Source of the DNA: Verrucomicrobiota bacterium
Lineage (GTDB): Bacteria; Verrucomicrobiota; Verrucomicrobiia; Limisphaerales; PALSA-1396
DNA: 64,000 nucleotides
Reading direction: 5' to 3'
Assembly (NCBI GenBank): GCA_016200005.1
Contig: JACQFP010000022.1
Span: 124,001 to 188,000, forward strand
Below the pieces are notes generated by a model. The model made no database searches. It was given only the letters and a program-made list of their open reading frames with translations, and was not told the origin of the DNA. Shown piece after piece: positions 26,708 through 36,227 of the stretch. Positions within the stretch are counted from its first letter, which is position 1. Every line of letters begins with the position of its first letter. The translations under genes and the position numbers were made by a program.

Positions 26708-28096
26708 GTGAAATCGAAACCCATTCTAATCGGCAACGCGCAGGGCTTCTGGGGTGACAGCGTCGATGCGCCCGCGCGCTTGGTGTCGCAACAGCCGGAC
26801 CTCCACTATCTGACGCTTGATTATCTGGCGGAGGTTTCGATGTCGATCCTCGCCCTCCAGAAGGAACGCGACCCGACCGCCGGCTACGCGCGCGATTTTG
26901 TCGAGGTGGTTCGTTCGCTGATTCCGTTGTGGAAGAAAGGGTCGAAGGTGCGGGTAATCACCAACGCCGGTGGTCTGAATCCGCTGGGTTGCGCGCAGGC
27001 GTGCGCCGAAGTCTTGCGTCAAGCCGGAAACCGACCGATGAAACTCGGCGTCGTGACCGGCGATGACGTTTTGCCAGTTGTTCGAGCGGCAGACGCGAAA
27101 GGCGCGAAGTCGAAGTTGTTCGCCAATCTTGAAACCGGCGAATCCATCGCGAAGGTTTTTGATTCATTGATCACCGCGAGTGCTTATCTCGGCGCGCAGC
27201 CGGTGGCGGAGGCGTTGGCCGCGGGCACGGACATTGTGATTACCGGTCGCGTGGCCGATCCGAGTCTGACCGTGGCGCCTTGCATGGCCGAGTTTGGCTG
27301 GTCGCCAAACGATCACGATCGAATTGCCGGCGCGACCATCGCCGGGCATTTGATTGAATGCGGCACCCAAGTGACCGGCGGCATTTCGACGGACTGGCTG
27401 GCGATTCCTGATCCGGCGAACATCGGTTTCCCGGTGGTCGAGGTGAGTGCAGACGGAACCTGCGTCGTCACGAAACCAAAGCGAACCGGCGGGGTTGTGA
27501 ATGAGCGAACCGTCAAGGAGCAGTTGCTGTATGAAATCGGAGATCCTGACAATTACCTCAGCCCTGACGTGACGGTTTCATTTCTTTCGTTGCAAGTTCG
27601 TCAGGAAGGCAAAGACCGCGTGCGGGTCAGCGGCGCGAAAGGTCGTCCCGCCACTTCCAGTTACAAGGTGAGCGCTTCGTATCGCGACGGTTTTTGGGCG
27701 CAGGGAGCGCTGACGATTTTTGGTCGCGACGCGGTGGCCAAGGCGCGTCGTTGTGGCGAAATCATTTTGCAACGAGTGCGTGCCGCAGGGTATGAACTCC
27801 AGCGCTCCCAAGTGGAGTGTCTGGGTGCCGGCGCTTGTTTGCCGGGGAGCTTGGATAAATCTATCGAGGCAGAACTCTTGGAAACCGTGTTGCGAGTGAC
27901 GGTGGCTGATCCGCGCCGCGAGGCCGTGGAGCGGTTTGCGAAGGAGATGTCGCCGCTGATCACGAGCGGGCCACAGGGTGTCACCGGTTATGCGGCTGGG
28001 CGACCGCGCGTGCATCCGGTCTTTGGCTATTGGCCCTGCTTGATTGAAAAGAAGCTGGTGAAACCGCAAGTGACAATTCTGAACACGAATCAATGA
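26708..28096 (+). CDS. AtuA family protein (DUF1446)
   Basis: A 462-residue protein of the acyclic terpene utilisation AtuA family. Hallmarks are the start 'ILIGNAQGFWGDSVDAPARLV', VRVITNAGGLNPLGCAQACAEVL (about 78-100) and the glycine-rich VITGRVADPSLTVAPCMAEFGW (about 178-200). AtuA is required for growth on citronellol/geraniol in pseudomonads, but its chemistry is not established; related domains occur in many acyl-CoA catabolic clusters. The start could be ATG or GTG nearby; this GTG at 26708 was preferred because it keeps the conserved 'KPILIGNAQG' start. It is followed after 10 bases by the small AtuA-C-like gene, which in other organisms can be fused to it. Confidence 0.88.
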   Translation: MKSKPILIGNAQGFWGDSVDAPARLVSQQPDLHYLTLDYLAEVSMSILALQKERDPTAGYARDFVEVVRSLIPLWKKGSKVRVITNAGGLNPLGCAQACAEVLRQAGNRPMKLGVVTGDDVLPVVRAADAKGAKSKLFANLETGESIAKVFDSLITASAYLGAQPVAEALAAGTDIVITGRVADPSLTVAPCMAEFGWSPNDHDRIAGATIAGHLIECGTQVTGGISTDWLAIPDPANIGFPVVEVSADGTCVVTKPKRTGGVVNERTVKEQLLYEIGDPDNYLSPDVTVSFLSLQVRQEGKDRVRVSGAKGRPATSSYKVSASYRDGFWAQGALTIFGRDAVAKARRCGEIILQRVRAAGYELQRSQVECLGAGACLPGSLDKSIEAELLETVLRVTVADPRREAVERFAKEMSPLITSGPQGVTGYAAGRPRVHPVFGYWPCLIEKKLVKPQVTILNTNQ

Positions 28097-28106
28097 TCTG
28101 CGCCGC

Positions 28107-28472
28107 ATGAAAAAATCCCGCACCGCACAGAAGATCAGACTGGGAGAAATCGCCTATGCCCGCAGCGGCGATAAAGGGTCGAGCGCCAATGTAGGTGTAA
28201 TCGCGCGCAAGCCCGAAGGTTTTGTTTTTTTGCATGGATTTTTGACGGCAGCGCGCGTGGAAAAATACTTCAAGCCGTTGGGGATTGGCAAAGTGGTCCG
28301 TTATGAATTGCCGAACCTTGGCGCTTTCAATTTCATACTGCCGGGCGTGCTGGCCGGCGGTGCGAGTCGTTCGTTGCGGATTGATGCCCAAGGCAAAACA
28401 CTGGGGCAGGCGCTTCTGGAAATGAAACTGAAACTGTCAGAAAAAGATTTAACCCGCTGTCAATCTTCATGA
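28107..28472 (+). CDS. AtuA C-terminal-like ferredoxin-fold protein
   Basis: A 121-residue protein matching the small domain that follows AtuA, either fused or as a separate gene. Typical motifs are 'LGEIAYARSGDKGSSANVGVIAR' at about 13-35 and 'YELPNLGAFNFILPGVLAGG' at about 66-85. The serine/asparagine-rich SGDKGSSANVG loop is probably functional, but no catalytic role is known to me. It lies 10 bases after atuA, and its stop overlaps the start of the enoyl-CoA hydratase by 4 bases (ATGA), so all three should be translated from one message. Confidence 0.85.
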   Translation: MKKSRTAQKIRLGEIAYARSGDKGSSANVGVIARKPEGFVFLHGFLTAARVEKYFKPLGIGKVVRYELPNLGAFNFILPGVLAGGASRSLRIDAQGKTLGQALLEMKLKLSEKDLTRCQSS

Positions 28473-29269
28473 GGAAAAACACCATGAGTTCATCATTAAT
28501 TTCAACGCAGCAACCGGAAGCGGGCATCACGATTGTGACATTGAATCGTCCGACCAAACGCAACGCGCTGAACTGCGCCCTGATGGAAGCCTGCTCATCG
28601 GCGTTTGAATCCCTCGCCCAAGACGCGTCTCAGCGCGTGCTCATATTGCGCGGCGAAGGGCCGGTGTTCTGCGCGGGACTCGACCTTGAGGAAGCGTTCG
28701 CGCCGGACAATGCCGAACGAACCGCCGGCTTGGTAGCGCGTTTGCTCCGTGCGGTTTATCAAGTGCCGCAGGTCACCATCGCCGCCGTGCATGGAGCGGC
28801 GATCGCCGGCGGCGCCGGTTTGATGTCTGCGTGCGACCTCGTCGTGGCGACCTCGGAGACGCGCATTGGCTACACGGAAGTCCGGCGCGGACTGGTGGCG
28901 GCCTTGGTGATGACGCTTCTACATCGGCAGGTCCGCGAACGCGACGCGCGCGAGTTGCTTTTGCTGGGCGACCTGATCTCCGCCGAGCGGGCGAGAGAGA
29001 TGGGATTAGTGAGTCGCGTCGTGGCGAAGGAGCAATTGATGAACGAGGCTCTCACGTTGGCGCGGATGGCGTTGCAAGGCGCTCCCCAGGCGATCGGACA
29101 CACGAAGAAGGTCCTCGATGAACTTTGGCCTTCCTCTTTCAACCACGAACTGGATGAGACGTTGCTGCACCATTTGTCCGCCCGCGCTTCGCCGGAAGTG
29201 CGGGAAGGCGTGGCGGCATTTCTCGAGAAGCGCAATCCGAGTTGGTGTCCGAAGTCCACAGTCAAATAG
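28469..29269 (+). CDS. Enoyl-CoA hydratase/isomerase family protein
   Basis: A 266-residue crotonase-fold enzyme. The oxyanion-hole motifs are visible: VFCAGLDLEEAF (about 66-77) and AAVHGAAIAGGAGLMSACDLVVA (about 108-131). Position IGYTEVRRGLVAA holds the Glu often used as the acid/base in hydratases. The usual 'NRPTKRNALN' start is at about 30. In this context it would fit 3-methylglutaconyl-CoA hydratase or the isohexenyl equivalent, acting on the product of the carboxylase at 24936. It overlaps the previous gene by 4 bases. A second in-frame ATG at 28484 (MSSSLIS) is an alternative start. Confidence 0.9.
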   Translation: MRKNTMSSSLISTQQPEAGITIVTLNRPTKRNALNCALMEACSSAFESLAQDASQRVLILRGEGPVFCAGLDLEEAFAPDNAERTAGLVARLLRAVYQVPQVTIAAVHGAAIAGGAGLMSACDLVVATSETRIGYTEVRRGLVAALVMTLLHRQVRERDARELLLLGDLISAERAREMGLVSRVVAKEQLMNEALTLARMALQGAPQAIGHTKKVLDELWPSSFNHELDETLLHHLSARASPEVREGVAAFLEKRNPSWCPKSTVK

Positions 29270-29287
29270 TGTTTGAGCAAAACGGAA

Positions 29288-30322
29288 ATGGATTTTCAGT
29301 CGCTAAAGATACGTCGGATGTCGGAGCTGGACCGGCTGCCGTGGTTTGAAACCAATCCGTTCGGACAATTACAGTTGAAAAGCGGTGCCGGAGTGCCCCC
29401 GGTGCTGGACATCCATTCGCATGTGGGCTGGAGCTATGGCTTCGCCCGGCCAGTGGATTATCGCGCGCGCAACGAGTTGATCTATTTCTACGATTACGAG
29501 GTTGACCAGGACGTGCTAGGTGAGGATCGACATCCGTCTCCCATCGAACAGCCGCAACTGGCCAGGGAGTTTAATTCGTCACTTTACAACTTATCGTCGC
29601 GTTCGGCCACGCATACGGCCGCGAATTTCGCGGCGGAGATGGATCGGTTCAATGTGAAACACGCCTGCCTGCTGCCGATCGAAGGGCCAATCATGTCACG
29701 CCACGCCGAGGATACAATGCAGGCATCGGCTTTGGACGCGCGGTTCATCCCGTTTGCCGCAGTTTTTCCCTGGCCGTGGGGACGCAGGAAGATCGAGCGG
29801 TTGAAGAATCTGCTGTCGCGCGGCGCCAAGGCGGTGAAGGTGCATCCGGAATTTCAGTTCATCGCTGCCGACCATCCGCATCAGTTGAAGCTGTTCGAGT
29901 GGTGCGCGGAGAATGCGGTGCCGGTGCTGGCGCATTGCGGTTACACGAGCGCGGAACCAGCGTGGATGCGCGCAAAAGCCGAGCCGGAACGTTTTCGAGT
30001 CGCACTACGAAGCTTTCCGAAGTTGCAATTGCTCCTCGCCCACACGGGCCTCTCAAAGCGTGTGGAGACACTGGCCGTGGCGCGAGATTTTCCGAAGCAA
30101 GTGTGGCTGGACATTTCTGGTCAATCCGTGCCGGACTTGAAGATGATTCTGGATGGGTTCGACCGCGACCGGATTTGCTTTGGTTCCGATTGGCCGTTTT
30201 ACCCGCTGGTCGTGGCGCTGGCTCGAACACTCGTCGCCACGGAGGATTGTCCAGGTTACTGGACCGATTTGCTGTTCAATAACGGCGCGCGATTTCTGCG
30301 GCTTAACAACGAAGTAGAATAG
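29288..30322 (+). CDS. Amidohydrolase family metal-dependent hydrolase
   Basis: A 344-residue TIM-barrel amidohydrolase of the amidohydrolase-2 (ACMSD/uronate-isomerase-like) type. Metal-binding His residues are in VLDIHSHVGWSYG (about 41-50), KVHPEFQFI (about 182), VLAHCGYTS (about 216) and LLAHTGLS; the last Asp is in ICFGSDWPFYP (about 302). ATG 29288 is taken as the start; a TTG at 29273 is possible. It lies 18 bases after the hydratase gene and so is probably the last gene of the carboxylase-AtuA cluster. A hydrolase or decarboxylase role late in the pathway is plausible but unproven. Confidence 0.85.
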   Translation: MDFQSLKIRRMSELDRLPWFETNPFGQLQLKSGAGVPPVLDIHSHVGWSYGFARPVDYRARNELIYFYDYEVDQDVLGEDRHPSPIEQPQLAREFNSSLYNLSSRSATHTAANFAAEMDRFNVKHACLLPIEGPIMSRHAEDTMQASALDARFIPFAAVFPWPWGRRKIERLKNLLSRGAKAVKVHPEFQFIAADHPHQLKLFEWCAENAVPVLAHCGYTSAEPAWMRAKAEPERFRVALRSFPKLQLLLAHTGLSKRVETLAVARDFPKQVWLDISGQSVPDLKMILDGFDRDRICFGSDWPFYPLVVALARTLVATEDCPGYWTDLLFNNGARFLRLNNEVE

Positions 30323-30647
30323 AACAAGTGTTGCAAATTCTCCCTGAGTGAGCGATGGCCTTGAAGCCTTATCTATCACCGTGAGGTAATCGGTGCATCG
30401 ATCAGAAACTGTCGCGAAAACTTGATGAATGCGGCGGGTTTAATCAGTGGCCTTGATTCGCGGTGGAAAGGTAGGCGACCGCCCAATTTTTTTGATTAAT
30501 AATTCTGTTGACTAAATCTATTTAAGTTTCAGAATTTTCTTTGAACACAGGAACCCAGAAGGCCGGCGAAGTCTGACCCAGACCCACCGTCTAGCGCTTT
30601 GAGCGGCTGACTGTCCCTGCCAATAAAGCAACAAACCAACTAAGACA
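30323..30647. other. Intergenic region, nothing recognised
   Basis: A 325-base gap upstream of the triple LamG gene. It is more AT-rich than the surroundings (for example AATTTTTTTGATTAATAATT near 30485). No gene, RNA or palindrome is evident. A promoter for the next gene probably lies here. Confidence 0.5.
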
Positions 30648-33410
30648 ATGAAAACCTCTACAATCCGCCCTACACATCTGATGTTATTAGCGCTTCCGCT
30701 GTTCATAAATCAACTGGCAGGCGCCGACTATCCATCCTCGGTCCTCAGCGACAACCCGGTGACCTATCATCGATTTAATGATGACACGAGCAGGTCGAAT
30801 ATCAATAAAAACTCCGGCAGCCTCGGTGCCGCTGGCGACCTAACCAACACTTTCAATGTCAAAGCGATTCCAGGCGCTCTTGCAGGGAGCGGGAATCGGG
30901 CGCAGTTCTTTCTTGATGGCAATAGTTACGGCATGATTCCCTTCAACGCGGCCGTAAACCCCGACAATACCAAACCCTTTACTATTGAGGTTTGGTTTTA
31001 TCCAGCCAGCGACCAGATCAACGGCGGGGAGTGCCCCATCAACAACCGCGTTTCTTCGGGCTTCCCCGACAGAACAGGATGGGTTTTCTTCCAGCGCGCG
31101 CAAAATCTCGATTATTCTGGCCACGGCGGCTATGAAGGTGTGGGATGGAACTGCCGAATGTATCGCGGCATTGGGGGCGCCAGTGGTCTGGACGTCGTGA
31201 GTCAGGTTCCGATGAGCATTGGCACGTGGCAGCATGTGGTCGTCGTTTACGATCCGATTGATCCGGTTACCAATGCAAGCTTGACGATTTACATCAACGG
31301 CGTGGCGGCAAATACGAATATTTGGACCGGCGGCGGCAGTGGAACGGATCCGGGTTATACAGCCAACCCGCCTGTTACCGAAGCAGCGCTGTCGCTGGGC
31401 GCCTACAATAACACCAGCGGCGCTGGGGCTAATCCTTATTTTGGAGGCATCGACGAATTTGCGTTTTACTCGAACAAACTAAGCCCCGCGCAAATTCTGG
31501 CGCACTATCAGAATGGAACAAACGCGAATCGTGCCACACCGTACGAGGCGTTGATCCAATCAGCCAATCCGGTGGTCTATTTGCGGCTCGATGAACTTCC
31601 CCCGGGTCCGGACGTCGCGATCAACATGGGCGATGTGCGGAATTCCGGCATTGCGACCCACACCGCTGAAGTCAGGCACCCTGCAGCCAGTGCGCTGGCC
31701 GGCAGAACTGACGATGGTGCGGCTGCTTATCACAATCGAAATGGCAGATCAACCACGACCATTCCTTATCTTGATGCAAACAACCCGAACGCAGGCATTC
31801 CGTTTACGTTTGAAACCTGGATCAGGCCGATGCGCGACCAACAAGGAGGTCAATGTCCCGTGAACAATCGTTTCGTCGGCGGCACCGGTCGGACAGGCTG
31901 GGTCATTTTCCAACGCTTTCCGAACGCTTCCTATGCCAGCGTGCCCGGTATCAACAACGAAGGTCATGGATGGAATTTCCGCATGTATGGCGGCGTGGGG
32001 GGTAGCGGTGGCTCTGAGGATCTTAAGACTGAGGCTGACTATACCATAGGCAAGTGGCAGCATTTGGTATTTACGTGGGAGCCTCAAACTGACAATGGCG
32101 ATCCGGGCGGCAATGGGAATAATCAATGGCAGGGCATTTTAACAGCTTATGTTGATGGGATACCTGTAAAAACAAACACGCCCATCTATGCCGCGAACGT
32201 AAATCCTCCTGAGGACGCCAGTGTTCCGGCAGATTTAGGCATCGGTTCCTACAACGCCAAGTCGGGACTGGGCGACAACCCATTCGAAGGAGACATCGAC
32301 GAGCTTGTAATCTATACAAACTACGTTTTGACGGCTGACCAAGTATTGGCTCACTACCAAGCTGGCACTAATACTCATCCAGCGACGAATTATGAGACGC
32401 TGGTACTTACGGCGCCTTACCTGGGAGCGGGCGACCAACGACAAGGACCGCCGACGTACCTCCGCTTCAATGACCCGGCCCGTTTCCCGGCCGCCAACAG
32501 CGGCCCGCTCGGTTATTTGGGCGACGGGAATCTTGACTTGACCACCAACATCGCAGCCGGGCCGCAATCGCCGACGTACGCGGGATTCGAGGCATCAAAC
32601 ACAGCTTTGCCGCTTGATGGGATCAAGCAGTGGAGCAGTTTAAACAACCCGTCGGGCCTCAATTTCTCCGGCCAGGTCAGTCTGGAGGCTTGGATTAATC
32701 CCACCGCCACCAAAGGAGCCACGGCACGAATCATTTCGCACGGGCCGCCGACGATAACTGATTATCTCACCACGCCGCCCGACGCTCCGGCTGATGGTTC
32801 CGTGACCAACAGTTCTCAAGTTTTTCTGCGGATCGATACCGATACGGTCGCCTTAACAACGAACTACGTGGTCGGTTACACTACCATTACTTATACAAAC
32901 AACACTGACATTAGCAGTAACTTCTATGGCACGAGTTTCGCCGTCCCTGCCGGTGATTTGGGAGGGGCAAACGGGTGGATCCACTTGGTGGGGACTTATG
33001 ACGGCGCCAATTGGAAACTCTTCCGCAATGGCGTACAAGTCGCCAGCGCCGCAGGAGCGGTAGGTGCGCTGCCGATAAGCAACGGTGACTGGGCCATTGG
33101 ATCAACAGGCAATGGGTGGGCGGATAACTTCGCCGGTGGCATTGATGAAGTGGCCATTTACGATCCGCCACTCACGCTTGCGAGAATTTGGGCACACTAC
33201 TACCTAGCGATACACGGCCGCGCAGCCTTCAACCCGAGTATCACGCGTCCTGGCGGCGTTACGACAGTCAGTTGGCCAGCCGGAACGCTTCAGCACGCCG
33301 ATAACGTCACTGGACCGTGGACGGACCTGGTTGGCGCCCTACCGCCAGGCCCGACGACGTACAATCCCCCGGCTGGACCGACCCAAAAGTTCTATCGCGT
33401 GAAGCTTTAG
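30648..33410 (+). CDS. Large secreted protein with three LamG domains
   Basis: A 920-residue exported protein starting MKTSTIRPTHLMLLALPLFI (signal peptide, cleavage near LAGA). It has three concanavalin/LamG sandwiches of the sialidase-associated type at about 40-290, 305-570 and 590-855. Each starts with 'VTYHRFND', 'VVYLRLDE' or 'PTYLRFND' and ends with a 'GGIDEFAFYSNKLSPAQILAHY'-like strand, a signature of this fold. The first two share 'INGGECPINNR' and 'QGGQCPVNNR' and are recent duplicates. A C-terminal 'SWPAGTLQHADNVTGPWTDL' module (about 870-920) occurs on many secreted proteins of this phylum. No enzymatic domain: probably carbohydrate or surface binding. Confidence 0.9.
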   Translation: MKTSTIRPTHLMLLALPLFINQLAGADYPSSVLSDNPVTYHRFNDDTSRSNINKNSGSLGAAGDLTNTFNVKAIPGALAGSGNRAQFFLDGNSYGMIPFNAAVNPDNTKPFTIEVWFYPASDQINGGECPINNRVSSGFPDRTGWVFFQRAQNLDYSGHGGYEGVGWNCRMYRGIGGASGLDVVSQVPMSIGTWQHVVVVYDPIDPVTNASLTIYINGVAANTNIWTGGGSGTDPGYTANPPVTEAALSLGAYNNTSGAGANPYFGGIDEFAFYSNKLSPAQILAHYQNGTNANRATPYEALIQSANPVVYLRLDELPPGPDVAINMGDVRNSGIATHTAEVRHPAASALAGRTDDGAAAYHNRNGRSTTTIPYLDANNPNAGIPFTFETWIRPMRDQQGGQCPVNNRFVGGTGRTGWVIFQRFPNASYASVPGINNEGHGWNFRMYGGVGGSGGSEDLKTEADYTIGKWQHLVFTWEPQTDNGDPGGNGNNQWQGILTAYVDGIPVKTNTPIYAANVNPPEDASVPADLGIGSYNAKSGLGDNPFEGDIDELVIYTNYVLTADQVLAHYQAGTNTHPATNYETLVLTAPYLGAGDQRQGPPTYLRFNDPARFPAANSGPLGYLGDGNLDLTTNIAAGPQSPTYAGFEASNTALPLDGIKQWSSLNNPSGLNFSGQVSLEAWINPTATKGATARIISHGPPTITDYLTTPPDAPADGSVTNSSQVFLRIDTDTVALTTNYVVGYTTITYTNNTDISSNFYGTSFAVPAGDLGGANGWIHLVGTYDGANWKLFRNGVQVASAAGAVGALPISNGDWAIGSTGNGWADNFAGGIDEVAIYDPPLTLARIWAHYYLAIHGRAAFNPSITRPGGVTTVSWPAGTLQHADNVTGPWTDLVGALPPGPTTYNPPAGPTQKFYRVKL

Positions 33411-33518
33411 CGCGAAGATGCCGGAGAGCGCAGAGCGGTTTTACATCAGGGTTACATAGGCCGGGAAAATCTTCCCGGCCTCTTTTTTTCGTTGAACTCT
33501 GCAATGACTATTAACTGA

Positions 33519-34709
33519 ATGAAGAGGTTCGCAACATTCTTATTTTCACTTCTCGTGGTCGGCTGTGCCACTAGCCGTGCACCGCAGCGGTTCACCGGCC
33601 CATGGGACATGAGAGAGTTGCAAACGGTGCCGCCGGCGACGTGGGGACAGCAAACCAATCTCACTCAAGAAGTCTATTACGAAGGCGAACCCTTTCACGG
33701 TAAACCAACGCGCATTTTTGCATTTTATGGTCGGCCGGCAACCGGCCCCGGCCCCTTCCCCGCGCTGTTGCTGGTACACGGTGGTGGTGGCAAGGCGTTC
33801 CGCGAATGGGCGGAGCATTGGGCGCAACGTGGCTACGTGGCGCTGGCGATGGATTTGGCGGGCCACGGGCCGGACGGCCGACTGCCAGATGGAGGTCCTG
33901 ATCAGGACGATAAAAACAAGTTCCCGGAATTCACTGACGCCGACGCAAATCAGGTTTGGAGTTACCACGCCGTGGCGGCAGTGATTCGTGGCCATTCGTT
34001 TCTGGCAGCGCAACAGGAAGTGGACCGAAACCGCATTGGCATCACCGGCATCAGTTGGGGCGGTTACCTGACCAGCATTGTCGCCGGACTGGATGATCGG
34101 TTGAAGGTGGCGGTGCCGGTTTACGGCTGCGGTTTCTTGGACGAGAACAGCGCCTGGCTCGACAGGTTCGCCCAGATGAGTGAGGCGCAAAAGAGAAGGT
34201 GGGTGGACAATTTTGATCCTTCCAGATACTTGAGCGGCGTTCGTTGTCCGATTCTTTTCCTGAACGGCTCGAACGATTTTGCCTACCCGCTGGACAGTTA
34301 TCAAAAATCATATCGGGAGGTGAACGGGCCGATGACTTTGTCCGTAAGAGTTCGTTTGCCGCACGGGCACATCTGGACGTTCAACGAAGTGGATTATTTC
34401 GTGGACAGTGTTCTCAAGGACGGCGAGTCGCTGCCACAATTGAAACCAATGAAAATCGCCGATGGAATGGTGAGGACGAGCTTCGTGTCCAAAGTCCCAG
34501 TTGTGAAAGCAGAATTGAACTACACGACTGATGTAGGCGAGTGGCAGAAGCGCTTATGGAAAAGTGTGGCCGCTGACATGGCGGATGGGAAGGTAAGAGC
34601 GAAACTTCCGTCGGAACGTCCGTTGGTTTGTTACCTCGCGGTCACCGACCAGCGCGATGTCACCGTCAGCACGCCGCATCTCGAGCTTCCAGTCGAACCT
34701 GTCAAGTGA
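33519..34709 (+). CDS. Alpha/beta-hydrolase lipoprotein (acetyl-xylan-esterase/dienelactone-hydrolase-like)
   Basis: A 396-residue lipoprotein: LFSLLVVGCATS has a lipobox with Cys16. The hydrolase core shows the oxyanion region LLLVHGGGGKAF (about 84-95), the nucleophile elbow GITGISWGGYLTS (Ser near residue 178), an acid at ILFLNGSNDFAYPLD (about 243-257) and His in PHGHIWTF (about 283). The set is complete, so it should be an active esterase or related hydrolase in the periplasm or on the outer membrane. A C-terminal 90-residue beta part (KVPVVKAELNYTTD) resembles the extra domain in PhoPQ-regulated or acetyl-xylan-esterase-like proteins. It follows the LamG gene by 108 bases and may act on the same glycan. 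Confidence 0.88.
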   Translation: MKRFATFLFSLLVVGCATSRAPQRFTGPWDMRELQTVPPATWGQQTNLTQEVYYEGEPFHGKPTRIFAFYGRPATGPGPFPALLLVHGGGGKAFREWAEHWAQRGYVALAMDLAGHGPDGRLPDGGPDQDDKNKFPEFTDADANQVWSYHAVAAVIRGHSFLAAQQEVDRNRIGITGISWGGYLTSIVAGLDDRLKVAVPVYGCGFLDENSAWLDRFAQMSEAQKRRWVDNFDPSRYLSGVRCPILFLNGSNDFAYPLDSYQKSYREVNGPMTLSVRVRLPHGHIWTFNEVDYFVDSVLKDGESLPQLKPMKIADGMVRTSFVSKVPVVKAELNYTTDVGEWQKRLWKSVAADMADGKVRAKLPSERPLVCYLAVTDQRDVTVSTPHLELPVEPVK

Positions 34710-34723
34710 GTTATCCGAAGGTG

Positions 34724-34871
34724 GGGGATCACGCCCGCCCCGGGCGTCGCTGGACGCGCCCTCGCGTCCAGCATGCGGCACTTGATCGCCTATCGAGATG
34801 TTGGAAAACTCCGTGCGCCAGGTGTTTTCCGCGAGGGCGCGGAAAACAGCACCCGGGGCGGGCGCGCTCCC
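34724..34871. repeat. Composite palindrome (copy 2 of 5)
   Basis: Reverse-orientation copy of the element at 20470-20614. It begins GGGGATCACGCCCGCCCCGG and ends GGGGCGGGCGCGCTCCC, with inner GGACGCGCCCTCGCGTCC and GCGAGGGCGCGGAAAAC pairs. Confidence 0.85.
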
Positions 34872-34919
34872 TGTTCTGTTTCGGAGGTCGGGTTAATGGC
34901 TAAATCACGTTGAGCATCT

Positions 34920-36227
34920 TCAGAAATTCAGAAGCACACCGTCGGGATCGGGCTTCTTGCTTGCTCTGACCATTGAAACGAAAAGTATCGTCGCCATGCA
35001 GGGAAGAATGGAAGCGACAATCACCACCGGCTGGAAGGAAAACCGGTCGCTGACGTACCCGATGAGATAGGTCGTAATCAGCGTCCCGATTCCCGCTGCC
35101 GTCCCGCCCAAGCCGCTGACCGAGCCGACGGCCCGCGTATGGAAAACATCGGCGGGCAGCGAGAGAAACATGGTTGAACAGGCCGAGTAGGCAAACGTCG
35201 CGTAAGAAAACAACGCCAGCAACACCGCGTAATTGGAACTAAACGCCGCTGGGATCAACAGCAACATGCTCGGCCCAAAGATGAGCAACACGACTCGACG
35301 CGCGCGTCCCACCGGCCAGCCGCGCCGGATAAAATAACTCGATAATCCGCCGCCAAAAAAGTTCCCGATGTCCGACGCGAGAAACGGCGCCCAGATGCCG
35401 ACCATGCTCGCCTCCAGACTGAAGCCCTTGCTTTTCAGATAAACCGCGAACCAATCGCCGACGAAAAACCAGTACGGATCGATCAGGAAACGGCCGAAGA
35501 CAATGCCCCACGTTTGCCGATAGAAAAGCAGCTTGTGCCATCTCACTTTTGGAAGCGCCGATTCTGCTTTTTCAATCGTGGTTTGCCCGCGCTGGATCCA
35601 TGCCAGTTCTTCGGGAGCAATACGCGGGTGCTCCTCCGGCTTGTGATAGAGCCAACGCCAGATCACCAGCCACACGAATCCCAGGCTGCCCGTCACCAAA
35701 AATGTCAGCCGCCAGTTGCCGAAGGTGTGATAGAAATACAATACTATGAACGGCGCCACCGCGCCGCCGACCGACGAGCCGGCGTCGAACATCGCCACCG
35801 CCCACGCGCGTTCCTTCGCCGGAAACCATTCGGAAACTGCCTTGGTGCAGCCCGGATTGTTCGCCGCTTCACCCGCGCCGAGCAGAAAGCGGAAAACGCG
35901 AAACCCAACCAAGCCCTGTACCATCGTCATCAAAACCTGCACCGTGGAGTAAAACGCCACGCTCAGAGACAACCCGAGCCGCGTGCCGAGCAGGTCCAAC
36001 AACCGGCCATTGACGCTTTGCATGAAGGCATAGGCAAATCGAAAGGCGATCAGGACCGTGGCAAAGACCTCGTTGTTCCAGCCGTATTCGTCTTTCAAAA
36101 TTGGTCCCAACGCATTCACCGTCTGACGGTCGATGTAATTGATCACCGCCATGAAAAACAACATGCCAGCGATCCACCAGCGGAGATATCGGATCGGCTT
36201 TGGGCGGGTGAGCGCGTCCAAACTCAC
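34920..36227 (-). CDS. MFS transporter, hexuronate/ACS-family-like
   Basis: A 435-residue major-facilitator permease with about 12 hydrophobic segments. The start GTG 36227 overlaps the stop of the DegT gene by 4 bases (GTGA) and has AAAGGA upstream, so the longer reading is rejected. The first helices contain MAVINYIDRQTVNALGPIL, which matches the anion:cation symporter family (ExuT, D-galactonate and similar), with NxxDR in helix 1. Helix 4 has FRFLLGAGEAANNPGCTKAVSEWFP, also characteristic. These import sugar acids with protons. Coupling to an aminotransferase suggests the imported compound is a sugar acid or amino-sugar derivative. Confidence 0.9.
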   Translation of the reverse strand: MSLDALTRPKPIRYLRWWIAGMLFFMAVINYIDRQTVNALGPILKDEYGWNNEVFATVLIAFRFAYAFMQSVNGRLLDLLGTRLGLSLSVAFYSTVQVLMTMVQGLVGFRVFRFLLGAGEAANNPGCTKAVSEWFPAKERAWAVAMFDAGSSVGGAVAPFIVLYFYHTFGNWRLTFLVTGSLGFVWLVIWRWLYHKPEEHPRIAPEELAWIQRGQTTIEKAESALPKVRWHKLLFYRQTWGIVFGRFLIDPYWFFVGDWFAVYLKSKGFSLEASMVGIWAPFLASDIGNFFGGGLSSYFIRRGWPVGRARRVVLLIFGPSMLLLIPAAFSSNYAVLLALFSYATFAYSACSTMFLSLPADVFHTRAVGSVSGLGGTAAGIGTLITTYLIGYVSDRFSFQPVVIVASILPCMATILFVSMVRASKKPDPDGVLLNF

